A stretch of DNA of 58,859 nt from WFQV01 sp964611145 (GTDB lineage: Bacteria > Bacteroidota > Ignavibacteria > Ignavibacteriales > Melioribacteraceae): NCBI GenBank assembly GCA_964611145.1, contig CAZSYM010000014.1:1-58859 (forward strand), given 5' to 3'. Below, in pieces: positions 43,764 through 52,294 of the stretch. A model generated the notes under the pieces. It did no database searches and had not been told where the DNA came from. It saw nothing but the letters and a program-made list of their open reading frames with translations. Position numbers and translations under genes: made by a program. Position 1 is the stretch's first letter; the number at the start of each line of letters is the position of its first letter.

Positions 43764-44685
43764 GAATCTTAATTTTGAAAAACTCAAAAACGGGCTTTCG
43801 AAAACCAAGAAGAAATTGGTTGTACAAATCAATGAAACCCTGTCGGGCAAAGCAATTCTGGATGATGAACTACTTGAGAATCTGGAGGAAATCCTCGTTA
43901 CGGCGGATATTAATTATGACATAACGGAGAAAATCATAGAAAATACCCAAATAAAAATGCGTTCCGTTAAGGATCGTTCCCAATTAAGTATTATAAACGT
44001 GGTTAAGGACGAATTAAAAGAACTTTTGAAAAATTACAAAACCGATTCCGAATTCGAAAAAATAGAAAAATATAAACCTTACGTCATTCTTGTTGTGGGA
44101 GTAAACGGTGTTGGGAAAACCACAACAATCGGGAAATTGGCACACAATTACAAAAAAGCGGGACTTAGCGTAGTGATTGGCTCCGCTGATACTTTCCGCG
44201 CCGCCGCCAATGAGCAATTGGAAATTTGGGCGAATAGAGTAGGAGTGGAAATAATTAGAAGCATAAAGGGAGCAGACCCTGCCGCGGTAACCTTCGACAC
44301 GCTGAATTTTGCAAAAAGTAAGAATGTGGATGTGGTGTTGATTGATACTGCCGGACGTCTTCATACTAAAAACAATCTGATGAACGAGCTTAACAAAATT
44401 GAACGGGTTATGGGGAAAGTATTGCCCTATGCTCCCAATGATGTTTTTTTAGTGGTTGACGGCAATACGGGGCAAAACGCAATCGTACAAGCGCATGAAT
44501 TTTCAAAATACACGAAGATTTCCGGTTTGATTGTTACGAAACTGGACGGTACGGCTAAAGGTGGCATGGTATTTAGTATTTGTAAGGAACTGAAAATTCC
44601 GCTAAGATATATCGGCGTGGGCGAAGGCATCGACGATTTGTTGACTTTCGAACCTCAGGAATTCGTTGACGCACTTTTTGACTAA
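43750..44685 (+). CDS. ftsY: Signal recognition particle receptor FtsY
   Basis: SRP-GTPase that docks ribosome-SRP complexes at the membrane. 311 residues: an N domain (about 1-95) and a G domain with VVGVNGVGKTTTIGKLAHNYK (G1), DTFRAAANEQLEIW (G2), DTAGRLHTKNNLMNEL (G3), TKLDGTAKGG (G4) and IGVGEGIDDLLTFEPQEFVDALF at the end. It lacks the long acidic A domain of E. coli FtsY. GGAG lies five bases before the ATG used; a longer TTG start is unlikely. It overlaps pgsA by 14 bases. Confidence 0.95.
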   Translation: MKMFKNLNFEKLKNGLSKTKKKLVVQINETLSGKAILDDELLENLEEILVTADINYDITEKIIENTQIKMRSVKDRSQLSIINVVKDELKELLKNYKTDSEFEKIEKYKPYVILVVGVNGVGKTTTIGKLAHNYKKAGLSVVIGSADTFRAAANEQLEIWANRVGVEIIRSIKGADPAAVTFDTLNFAKSKNVDVVLIDTAGRLHTKNNLMNELNKIERVMGKVLPYAPNDVFLVVDGNTGQNAIVQAHEFSKYTKISGLIVTKLDGTAKGGMVFSICKELKIPLRYIGVGEGIDDLLTFEPQEFVDALFD

Positions 44686-44703
44686 ATAAATTTAGGAGTA
44701 GTT

Positions 44704-45615
44704 TTGCAAGATACTTTAATTATCGTAAACCCCGTGGCGGGAAAGGGGAGAGGCGAAAAAGCTTATAAGAAAATCATGCATATGCCGGAAATTAGCGGTT
44801 CGGTCGTTGTAAAAAGAACCGAATTTCCGGGGCATGCCGTTAAAATCACTCGTAATTATGCCGCCTCGTATCGGAAAATTCTTATTTTCGGCGGCGACGG
44901 GACGGTTAACGAAGTTATGAACGGACTTCCTACCGATAAAAATCTGATTGTCGGGGTTGTGCCTATCGGTACCGGGAACGATTTTGCCAAGGAGGCGGGA
45001 ATTCCTCTTAAAAAACTTGCGGATTTTCTTAACGGAAACGCCGAATACGAGTTAAAACATTTTGGCCTTTTTAATGTTGATTTCAAGACGCAAACAAAGA
45101 AATTCGGGAAACGGCGCTTTGCCAATGCCTTAGGCATAGGATTTGACGCGCTTGTAGCCAAAGTTGTGAACGAAAATAAACGGCTGGACGGAGTTATTGC
45201 TTATATTTACGGAGTCTTTAAGGCGTTGCGCCAATATGAATTTTTAAATATCGCTTATACCGTACCAAAGATTGAAAACATTAGCGCGGAAAATCTCCTT
45301 GTTACCGTAGGTAGCGGGAAAACTTCCGGTGGAGGCTTTTATTTGACACCTTTCGCTAATATTTTTGATGATAATCTTCAGGTAACTTTTATCTCCAAAA
45401 GACGCAAATTTCAGGTCATTACTTCGTTACCATATGCGATTTTCAATAAATTGGATAAAGTTAAAGGAGTAACTTTCCATCATTTTCACAGTTTTGAAAT
45501 TGCTTTCCGGAATCCCGTGCTTGCTCATCTGGATGGCGAAGTTTTGCATGAAGAAATTGTTTATGCGAAAGTAACGTCCTTAAATCATAGTTTGAAATTA
45601 ATCGTACCCAAATAA
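44704..45615 (+). CDS. Diacylglycerol kinase-family lipid kinase
   Basis: 303 residues of the DagK/YegS/sphingosine-kinase fold. IIVNPVAGKGRGEKAYKKI opens the domain, FGGDGTVNEVMNGL is the nucleotide-binding GGDGT motif, and GIVPIGTGNDFAKEAGIPL and HLDGEVLHEE are further signatures. It phosphorylates a lipid, probably diacylglycerol, which suits the adjacent pgsA. The start is TTG with TAGGAG (44693-44698) in place; no ATG precedes the NPVAGKG motif. Confidence 0.9.
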   Translation: MQDTLIIVNPVAGKGRGEKAYKKIMHMPEISGSVVVKRTEFPGHAVKITRNYAASYRKILIFGGDGTVNEVMNGLPTDKNLIVGVVPIGTGNDFAKEAGIPLKKLADFLNGNAEYELKHFGLFNVDFKTQTKKFGKRRFANALGIGFDALVAKVVNENKRLDGVIAYIYGVFKALRQYEFLNIAYTVPKIENISAENLLVTVGSGKTSGGGFYLTPFANIFDDNLQVTFISKRRKFQVITSLPYAIFNKLDKVKGVTFHHFHSFEIAFRNPVLAHLDGEVLHEEIVYAKVTSLNHSLKLIVPK

Positions 45616-45617
45616 AC

Positions 45618-45827
45618 ATGTTAATGAAAAAGCCCAAACATAGAGTTTTCGATTACACGCCTCGCTTTTACAATCCCGAAGAAGACGAGGAGGAAAAAAG
45701 AAAACGCCGTTTGGGATTCAGACGGAGGCGAAAGTTCAAAGGTAAGCGAGTTGTTTCACCGCTCTTTTGGATTTTATTGATAATCATTGTGTTGTTTGTC
45801 TATCTTAAATTAAAAGGCGTTTTCTGA
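45618..45827 (+). CDS. Small basic single-span membrane protein
   Basis: 69 residues: a tyrosine- and acid-containing start (HRVFDYTPRFYNPEEDEEEKRKRR), a very basic middle (RLGFRRRRKFKGKR) and one membrane helix (SPLFWILLIIIVLFVYLKL). Similar small proteins are common in Bacteroidota and have no known function that I can give. An ATG two codons later (45624) is an alternative start. It follows the lipid kinase by two bases and ends the plus-strand run. Confidence 0.75.
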   Translation: MLMKKPKHRVFDYTPRFYNPEEDEEEKRKRRLGFRRRRKFKGKRVVSPLFWILLIIIVLFVYLKLKGVF

Positions 45828-45882
45828 GGATAAATGCAAAATCGGGGAAGTCCTTAGTTTACATAATATACATTATCGGACA

Positions 45883-47937
45883 TTATCCGATTTCCTCTCT
45901 AAACTTCTTTATTTTGCTCTCGGCACCGAAAACAACTAAAATGTCGTTGCCTTGCAAGGCAAGATTCGGATCGGGTACGATAATTTCTTCCTCAACTTCG
46001 GGAAAAATATTCTTACGACGTTTGATTAAAAGTATCTCGATACCAAAGCGATTTCTTACTTTTAATTGCGCCAAGGTTTTGCCTTTCAGAGTATCGGTAA
46101 CGGGAATTTCAACCACGGAATACCCCGCAATAGTCGATTTTCCGGTTTCTTCCAAGGTCGAAATTTCATGTGTAATTCCGTCCGCTAAGTTCAATTTCAG
46201 ACTCTCGCGATTATAAAGTTCCAGCACATCCTTTCGGGAAATGCTCCCGATGATTTGTCCATCCTTTTCAACGGGAAATTGGTCAAGATTGTATTTACTA
46301 AATAATCGTAGAACTTTATCCAAATCGTCTGTGGGATGAACGGTTACGAGCGAGGAGGTTTTCATTACATCGCGAGCGACAAGAACGTTTTTCAGCGTGT
46401 CGTAATCGGTCATAATAGGCCGAATCTCCGATTCCGTGATATAGCCGATTATTTCTCCGCTTGAATTCTTTACAAAAAAGGTATCGTATGGCGTGTTAAT
46501 CAATTTATGCACTATCTTGGGCAAGGGTGTTCTCTCGTCAATCAGCTCGATTTCGTTTAATTTGACGTCTTGCACAAGGAATCTCTTCAATATGTTCGAT
46601 TCCTTTCCGGAAACTATCTTGAAACCTTGCTCCTCCAAATGCTTCACGTGAATTGAACCGTTAATCGTCAACTGAACAATGGTGGTGCTTACGATTACCG
46701 CCAACATTAAAGGTAAAATAAAGCTGTAATCCTTTGTCATTTCGAATATGATAAGAATGGCGGAAATAGGAATGGTGTTTATTCCCCCAAGAACCGCCCC
46801 CATAGAAACCAGAATAATGAGCGTAAAATCCATTTGTATGCCCAAGGCATGAAAAACGACGGCGAAAAGATAGCCGAATGATGCTCCGATAAAAAGCGAG
46901 GGAGCAAACAATCCTCCGAATCCCCCGGAATGTAGAATTAAAGGAACGAATAAGAATTTAAGCACCATCAAAATCAAAACGATTTTCCAGCCAAGTGCGT
47001 TCGCCAGGATTTTATTGATAGCTCCGTAACCGATTCCCAAGATATCTCGATAGAAATATCCTGCAATCCCGATTAAAAGTCCCACAAAAGCCATAACAAG
47101 CCATTGAGGCAAGACTTTAAGTATCCTTTTCTTGAAAAGCCTTTGCAAAAATGTTGAATATTTAATAAAGAGCAACGAAATTGCCCCTGCAAACACTCCC
47201 AGAACGACAAAGAGCCATAATTGGGAATAATCGTTGAAAGGCAAATGATGAAAGTGAAAAATAGGTTCGTTACCCAATAATATTCTTGAAATCGCACTTG
47301 CGGTAACCGAAGCGAGAATCAAAGCGGAAAATGTGGGGGTTTGAAAATCGTTCAACAAAATTATTTCCAAGGCAAAGAATATTCCCCCCAAAGGAGTGTT
47401 AAAAATGGCGGCTATTGCGGCGCCTGCACCGGCGGCGGTAAAAATTCTTTTCTTTTGCTCGGAAAGTTTCCAAACGTCGCTTAATTTACTTGCCAATCCC
47501 CCACCCAGTTGTGCGGCGGGACCTTCGGGACCCACCGTGCCACCGGTACCGATACACACGGCGGGAGCAATAAAATGGAAAATAGTAGCTCGCAACGGAA
47601 TGTATCCGCCTTGAATTGCTACCGCTTTGATTATTTCCGAAACACCTTTCCTCTTGGCGGTATCGGGAAACAAAATAATCATTACGGCTTGGATTAGCAT
47701 CCCGATGACAGGAACAAAAATGACAATTCCAGCTCCGATTAAAAACAATCCTTCGGGAGTGGTTTTGAAAAACAAATCATTCAGAAATTCTACCGCATCG
47801 TGAAAGAGAACCGCAGCCAGCCCAGCCACGGCTCCCATAATTATTGAAAGCAAACTAAAAACAGTGTAATTGGAAAAAGAAAAAGCCGAAATTAGCTTTT
47901 CCAACTTTTTACCATATTTACTGAACTTTTTCCTCAA
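45883..47937 (-). CDS. CLC-family anion channel/transporter with CBS and TrkA-C domains
   Basis: 684 residues: a CLC membrane core (about 20-440), two CBS domains (about 455-580) and a C-terminal TrkA-C/RCK-C domain (about 600-684, IEILLIKRRKNIFPEVEEEIIVPDPNLALQGNDILVVFG). The gating Glu is kept (Glu138 in GPEGP) and GGLFAP is present. By alignment with E. coli ClcA, Ser107 is Lys97 (RKGVSE for GSGIPE), proton Glu203 is Ile192 (FALEII for FIIEE) and Tyr445 is His430 (GSIHVKHL). These changes suggest a passive or altered-selectivity member. Start TTG, 23 bases after hbd, so it is likely part of the thiolase-hbd operon. Confidence 0.88.
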   Translation of the reverse strand: MRKKFSKYGKKLEKLISAFSFSNYTVFSLLSIIMGAVAGLAAVLFHDAVEFLNDLFFKTTPEGLFLIGAGIVIFVPVIGMLIQAVMIILFPDTAKRKGVSEIIKAVAIQGGYIPLRATIFHFIAPAVCIGTGGTVGPEGPAAQLGGGLASKLSDVWKLSEQKKRIFTAAGAGAAIAAIFNTPLGGIFFALEIILLNDFQTPTFSALILASVTASAISRILLGNEPIFHFHHLPFNDYSQLWLFVVLGVFAGAISLLFIKYSTFLQRLFKKRILKVLPQWLVMAFVGLLIGIAGYFYRDILGIGYGAINKILANALGWKIVLILMVLKFLFVPLILHSGGFGGLFAPSLFIGASFGYLFAVVFHALGIQMDFTLIILVSMGAVLGGINTIPISAILIIFEMTKDYSFILPLMLAVIVSTTIVQLTINGSIHVKHLEEQGFKIVSGKESNILKRFLVQDVKLNEIELIDERTPLPKIVHKLINTPYDTFFVKNSSGEIIGYITESEIRPIMTDYDTLKNVLVARDVMKTSSLVTVHPTDDLDKVLRLFSKYNLDQFPVEKDGQIIGSISRKDVLELYNRESLKLNLADGITHEISTLEETGKSTIAGYSVVEIPVTDTLKGKTLAQLKVRNRFGIEILLIKRRKNIFPEVEEEIIVPDPNLALQGNDILVVFGAESKIKKFREEIG

Positions 47938-47960
47938 TTCAACTTCGTCCTTAGTCTTTC

Positions 47961-48812
47961 TTAGTCGTATTTGAAGAAGCCTTCCCCTGTTTTCCGTCCC
48001 AATTTATTAGCCGCTACCATCTTTTTGAGTAACGGACATGGGCGATATTTGGAATCATTGAATCCTTCGTATAAAACGTTCATTATGGAAAGACAAACAT
48101 CCAAACCGATAAAGTCCGCCAGGGTTAAGGGACCCATCGGATGCGCCATTCCGAGTTTCATAACCGTGTCAATATCTTCCGCGCTTGCCACTCCTTCGTA
48201 CAAAGCAAAAATAGCCTCGTTTATCATCGGCATCAAGATTCTATTGGAGATAAAGCCCGGATAATCTTGAACTTCCACGGGGACTTTTCCAAGTTGCTCC
48301 GCAAGATTTTTAATCGTGGCATACGTTTCGTCGGAAGTGGAATAACCACGTATTATTTCGACCAATTTCATTACCGGTACAGGGTTCATAAAATGCATTC
48401 CGATGAATTTGTCCGCGCGGCAAACCGCAGAAAGCTCCGTAATAGAAATGGAAGAGGTATTGGAAGCAAAAATAGAATCCTTGTTAGCTATTTTCTCTAA
48501 TTGCTTAAATAAATTTAACTTAGCTTCTTTGTTTTCAATAATGGCTTCAATATAGAGATCATTATCGGGACTTAAATTTTCCACCCCTACGATTGTTTTC
48601 AATCTTGCCAGCGCTTCTACTTTTTGCTCCTCGGTAAAAATACCTTTCTTGATTTGCCTGTCCATATTTTTTTTAATGGTGGCAAGCGCTCTATCCAGAA
48701 ACTCTTGGGAAACATCGCAGAGTTCCACCTCAAATCCGTTTTGAGCGAAAACATGGGCTATTCCGTTGCCCATTGTGCCACCTCCGATTACAGCAACTTT
48801 TTTAATTTCCAT
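47961..48812 (-). CDS. hbd: 3-hydroxybutyryl-CoA dehydrogenase
   Basis: NAD(P)-dependent oxidation or reduction at C3 of short acyl-CoA. 283 residues, the single-domain length of Hbd/PaaH. Rossmann motif VAVIGGGTMGNGIAHVFA, NTSSISITEL, the catalytic His-Glu pair in GMHFMNPVPVMKLVEII, and PGFISNRILMPMINEAI plus GLDVCLSIM in the dimer domain. The ATG used follows AAAGGTG; a GTG three codons earlier is possible. It starts 12 bases after the thiolase gene; together they make or break acetoacetyl-CoA and 3-hydroxybutyryl-CoA. No crotonase gene is adjacent. Confidence 0.93.
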   Translation of the reverse strand: MEIKKVAVIGGGTMGNGIAHVFAQNGFEVELCDVSQEFLDRALATIKKNMDRQIKKGIFTEEQKVEALARLKTIVGVENLSPDNDLYIEAIIENKEAKLNLFKQLEKIANKDSIFASNTSSISITELSAVCRADKFIGMHFMNPVPVMKLVEIIRGYSTSDETYATIKNLAEQLGKVPVEVQDYPGFISNRILMPMINEAIFALYEGVASAEDIDTVMKLGMAHPMGPLTLADFIGLDVCLSIMNVLYEGFNDSKYRPCPLLKKMVAANKLGRKTGEGFFKYD

Positions 48813-48824
48813 AATTTTCACCTT

Positions 48825-50006
48825 TTATTTTTCGTACTTTTTGACTATTAATGCGTTACCTTCTCCCCCACCGATGCAGAGTGAGGTTAGACCGTAAAGG
48901 GAATTTCTGCGCTTCATCTCGTACAACAGTGTTGTTAAAAGTCTTGCTCCGCTTGCTCCGATAGGATGTCCCAAAGCTATTGCTCCACCGTTCACGTTCA
49001 CATTTTCCGTTGTCAATCCCAAAATTCTATTTACCACAAGAGAAACGACGGCAAAAGCCTCGTTTATTTCGAAAAGGTCGATGTCGGAAAGTTGTAAATT
49101 CGCCTTTTTAAGCGCCTTTCGAATCGCATCCGCCGGTGCTTTGGGAAATTCAATGGGAGCACGCGCCGCCGAGGCTTGCGAGACTATTTCCACCCAAGGT
49201 TCCAAACCTAATTCCAGAGCTTTTTCCTCGGACATTATCAGAACCGCCGCCGCACCGTCGTTTATTTTCGAAGCATTTGCAGCGGTTATGATACCGTCCT
49301 TTTCAAAAGCGGGTCTGAGTTTGGGTATTTTATCGAAATTCGTTCGCTTGGGTTCTTCGTCTTCTTTTACAAGAATTTCTTCTTTCTTTTGCTTTACTTT
49401 TACCGGTATAATTTCTTCGTCGAAAGTCCCTTCTTCCTGAGCTTTTAGCGCTCTCTTGTAGGATTCGATTGCAAATTCATCCAGCTCTTCCCTTGTCAGA
49501 TTGAATTCCTTGGCAATTGCTTCCGCACAACTGCCCATGTGAATATTATTGTACACATCCCAAAGTCCGTCGTGTACCATCGAATCCACCACTTTCGTAT
49601 CTCCCAGTCTGTAACCGGTGCGGGAATTCATAAGTAAATGCGGAGCGTTAGACATACTTTCCATTCCTCCCGCAATTATAACTTCCGCATCCCCGACGGC
49701 AATAGCTTGATGTGCCAGCATTACGGCTTTCAATCCGCTGCCGCAAACTTTATTGATTGTCATACACTCGGTTTTGTCGGGGAGTCCTGCAAAAAGAGCC
49801 GCTTGTCTGGCGGGAGCTTGTCCCACTCCCGCGGTTAAGACATTGCCCATTATAACTTCATCGACCGTATCGGGAGAAATTCCGCTATCTTCCAACACGC
49901 CTTGAATTGCATATTTACCAAGTTCGGTTGCCTTTAGGGAGGAAAGCTCGCCTAAGAACGAACCGACGGGAGTTCTTTTTGCCGCTACAATTACCGCTTT
50001 TTTCAT
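48825..50006 (-). CDS. Acetyl-CoA C-acetyltransferase (thiolase)
   Basis: Condenses two acetyl-CoA to acetoacetyl-CoA or cleaves the reverse. 393 residues with the nucleophile NKVCGSGLKAVMLAHQ, AGGMESMSNAPHLL, the base NGGAIALGHPIGASGARLL and the second cysteine in SLCIGGGEGNALIV. Two ATGs are adjacent; GGAGG is five bases from the second, which is used. It follows a terminator and so begins a new unit (thiolase-hbd-clc). Whether it serves butyrate, fatty acid degradation or polyhydroxybutyrate cannot be told here. Confidence 0.94.
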   Translation of the reverse strand: MKKAVIVAAKRTPVGSFLGELSSLKATELGKYAIQGVLEDSGISPDTVDEVIMGNVLTAGVGQAPARQAALFAGLPDKTECMTINKVCGSGLKAVMLAHQAIAVGDAEVIIAGGMESMSNAPHLLMNSRTGYRLGDTKVVDSMVHDGLWDVYNNIHMGSCAEAIAKEFNLTREELDEFAIESYKRALKAQEEGTFDEEIIPVKVKQKKEEILVKEDEEPKRTNFDKIPKLRPAFEKDGIITAANASKINDGAAAVLIMSEEKALELGLEPWVEIVSQASAARAPIEFPKAPADAIRKALKKANLQLSDIDLFEINEAFAVVSLVVNRILGLTTENVNVNGGAIALGHPIGASGARLLTTLLYEMKRRNSLYGLTSLCIGGGEGNALIVKKYEK

Positions 50007-50030
50007 CATTACCTCCGTAAAATTCGATTT

Positions 50031-50059
50031 AAAATAAAAAACCTTCCGAACGAAGGTTT
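50031..50059 (-). terminator. Intrinsic terminator after PSP1-domain gene
   Basis: On the minus strand AAACCTTC pairs with GAAGGTTT over GTTCG and runs into TTTTATTTT. It separates the holB-PSP1 operon from the thiolase operon. Confidence 0.85.
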
Positions 50060-50064
50060 ATATG

Positions 50065-50916
50065 TCAATTTGTTTCAATTTCGAAAGAGAGACAGCATTT
50101 AAGCTTTCCGCACGGACCGCTCATTTTCGAAAGGCTGGTGTTTAGATTTTGTTGATTTGCAATTTGCGTGGTGATACGTTTGAAATTTGTCATGAAACTT
50201 GTGCAACAGAATTCCCTGCCGCACATTCCGATTCCCCCTATTTTCTTTGCTTCGTCCCGCGCTCCGATTTGGCGCAATTCTATTCTCGTCCGGAAAACCG
50301 CTGCCAAATCCTTTGCCAATTGTCTGAAATCCACACGTCCATTGGCAGTGTAAAAGAAGAACAATTTTTTACGGTCGAATTGAAAATGCACATCCACGAA
50401 TTTCATTTCCAATCCGTGAAATTTAACTTTTTCCCTAAAAATGGGGATAGCTTCTTTTTCCTTGGCGTTGTTTTCCTCGACACGTGCTAAATCTTCGTCG
50501 GTAGCCTTTCGAATCACATAAGGCAAATCTTCGCCTACCAGTCCTTGTTCTCTCCTTTTTAATCTAACGATTTCGCCTTTTTCGCTAACTTCGGCAATTT
50601 CTTGAAAATCGTCCAAGCCTTGAACAATAACCATGTCCCCGCATTTCAGTTCTTCGAACTGTTCTTTGGTAATTTCAACGTAATCCGTTCCCAAAAGTCC
50701 TTTGCATTTTACCTCTATAATTTCCCTCTTATCCAAAGGGACAAGGGTGTTATCCTTGAGTTCGCACCCCACACATGTATCGAAACCGTTGCCGTCAAAG
50801 TTCAAATTTTCAAGAATCGTTTCCTGGTATGTGCGGTCGTATTTTTCCTGGATTTCCTTTAGCAGTTCTTTATCCGATATTTTATCTTCGAGGTGAGGAA
50901 TATTTATATGAAACAT
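50065..50916 (-). CDS. PSP1-domain protein (RicT/YaaT-like)
   Basis: 283 residues with a PSP1 domain in the C-terminal half: FVDVHFQFDRKKLFFFYTANGRVDFRQLAKDLAAVFRTRIELRQIGARDEAKKIGGIGMCGREFCC. Cysteine clusters MCGREFCCTSF and SGPCGKLKCCLSFE match the Fe-S-binding cysteines of Bacillus RicT, which acts with RicA and RicF in RNA maturation; an extra CVGC lies near residue 49. RicA/RicF homologues are not visible here. It overlaps the end of holB by 35 bases. Confidence 0.87.
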   Translation of the reverse strand: MFHINIPHLEDKISDKELLKEIQEKYDRTYQETILENLNFDGNGFDTCVGCELKDNTLVPLDKREIIEVKCKGLLGTDYVEITKEQFEELKCGDMVIVQGLDDFQEIAEVSEKGEIVRLKRREQGLVGEDLPYVIRKATDEDLARVEENNAKEKEAIPIFREKVKFHGLEMKFVDVHFQFDRKKLFFFYTANGRVDFRQLAKDLAAVFRTRIELRQIGARDEAKKIGGIGMCGREFCCTSFMTNFKRITTQIANQQNLNTSLSKMSGPCGKLKCCLSFEIETN

Positions 50917-52039
50917 TTGAATTGTTCCTTTTAATTATGTTCGACAGTTCAAAAATAATATTCAACGTTATGACATTCAAGTTAACGTTATTTCCCATCT
51001 GTTGTACAAGCCGATTTATATTAGCCGAGATTTCCGCGATGTCCACATGTGAAAATTTTGCGGTGAATTTTTCAATTGTTTCCTTGAAATCCACAAAAAA
51101 ATCAATTTCGCCAATCCGTTTGAATTTGTCCGTATCCCTGAACCATAGCAAAATTAGATTGATAATCGAAAGAATGTTTTTAACGTCCCTGGTTTCGGTG
51201 TATTTATTCATTTCCGATAAAGCGGTAAAATATCTGCCCGCCATGCCATAGCGGATAATCGTAATGGCGGAATTAAAGAGTTCTTCCAAATCATAGTTGC
51301 TATATTCCAGAGCTTGCGCTACCGAACCGTCGGAGATAAGAGCAAGTTTTCTTGATTCTTCTTCCGAAAATTCAAATTTTTCGGACAATATCTGGCGGAT
51401 TTCTTCAACCGTAAGGGGTGGCAAGGAAATTTCCCAACAGCGGGAACGTATCGTTTCCAAAAGCAAATCGGGTGAATCGGTTATCAAGAAAAAAATATTT
51501 CCCTCCGGAGGTTCTTCCAGGCTTTTGAGAAGTGCATTTTGAGATTCAATGCTCATCAAATGCGCATCGGAAATAATTATCCCGCGGTAATTGACTTCGG
51601 AAAAGTTCAGCGATATGAATTTCCTAATATCCCTGATGCTGTTTATTTTAATGGCGTTTGCATCTTTGATTTCAATTTGGCGATAAGGATTTTCCGCTTT
51701 TGTTTTGATTTGTTCCGCTATTTCCTCGATTTGGGAAGCGGAAAGTTTGTCCAGAGGTCCATCGGTGTTGGTCTCCCCTTTCCCCCGTGGCAAAGGGAGA
51801 ATAAATTTCACATACGGTTCTGCGAAGGAATCTATACCTCGGAAAACACGTTGTTTTGCATCCTCGTTTAAATCTGAATTAAGAAGCTTCAGGAAATTTT
51901 GCACCAGTTTATGCCTACCGACGCCTTTGGGACCGCTAATTAAAAAGGCGTGTGGAACACGCCTCGCCTTAAAAAGTCTGCTCAAAATTTCCTTAGCCCT
52001 AATTTGACCCGGTAGCCCTTCAGAAAGCAAATCGTTCAT
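50882..52039 (-). CDS. holB: DNA polymerase III delta-prime subunit
   Basis: Clamp-loader AAA+ subunit. 385 residues. GQIRAKEILSRLFKARRVPHAFLISGPKGVGRHKLVQNF carries a Walker A-like loop with Arg for the usual Lys, NYRGIIISDAHLMSIESQNALLKSLEEPP the Walker B-like region, and TIRSRCWEISLPPL the SRC motif. The four-cysteine zinc module of E. coli delta-prime and DnaX is absent. An ATG is chosen over a TTG two codons upstream, near the stop of the DUF2795 gene. It belongs to a long minus-strand operon. Confidence 0.9.
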   Translation of the reverse strand: MNDLLSEGLPGQIRAKEILSRLFKARRVPHAFLISGPKGVGRHKLVQNFLKLLNSDLNEDAKQRVFRGIDSFAEPYVKFILPLPRGKGETNTDGPLDKLSASQIEEIAEQIKTKAENPYRQIEIKDANAIKINSIRDIRKFISLNFSEVNYRGIIISDAHLMSIESQNALLKSLEEPPEGNIFFLITDSPDLLLETIRSRCWEISLPPLTVEEIRQILSEKFEFSEEESRKLALISDGSVAQALEYSNYDLEELFNSAITIIRYGMAGRYFTALSEMNKYTETRDVKNILSIINLILLWFRDTDKFKRIGEIDFFVDFKETIEKFTAKFSHVDIAEISANINRLVQQMGNNVNLNVITLNIIFELSNIIKRNNSNVSYKYSSPRR

Positions 52040-52045
52040 TTTCAA

Positions 52046-52276
52046 TCACGTGTAATCATATTCGTCATCGTTATAAAAGAAATCCTCGTCCGTGGGATAG
52101 TCGGGCCAAATATCTTCGATTGATTCGTATATTTCTTCGTTATCTTCCAATTCCTTAAGATTTTCTATTAACTCGTAAGGAGCACCTATTCGTTCCGCAT
52201 ACTCAATCAATTCGTCTCTCGTAGCGGGCCAAGGGGCATCGACCAAAAACGAAGCGAGTTCAATTGTCCATATCAT
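52046..52276 (-). CDS. DUF2795 protein
   Basis: 76 residues. WTIELASFLVDAPWPATRDELIEYAERIGAPYELIENLKEL is the DUF2795 core, often found as a small stand-alone protein; the C-terminus is strongly acidic and tyrosine-rich (DEDFFYNDDEYDYT). Function unknown. It ends six bases before holB and follows the M23 peptidase after 18 bases. Confidence 0.88.
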   Translation of the reverse strand: MIWTIELASFLVDAPWPATRDELIEYAERIGAPYELIENLKELEDNEEIYESIEDIWPDYPTDEDFFYNDDEYDYT

Positions 52277-52294
52277 CTTTCCAGCCTACTCCGA

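Noticed and set aside
45875..45891. Palindrome ATCGGA-CATTA-TCCGAT at the end of the CLC gene as a terminator
   Set aside because: It overlaps the stop codon and has no T-run on either strand; at most a weak bidirectional stop.
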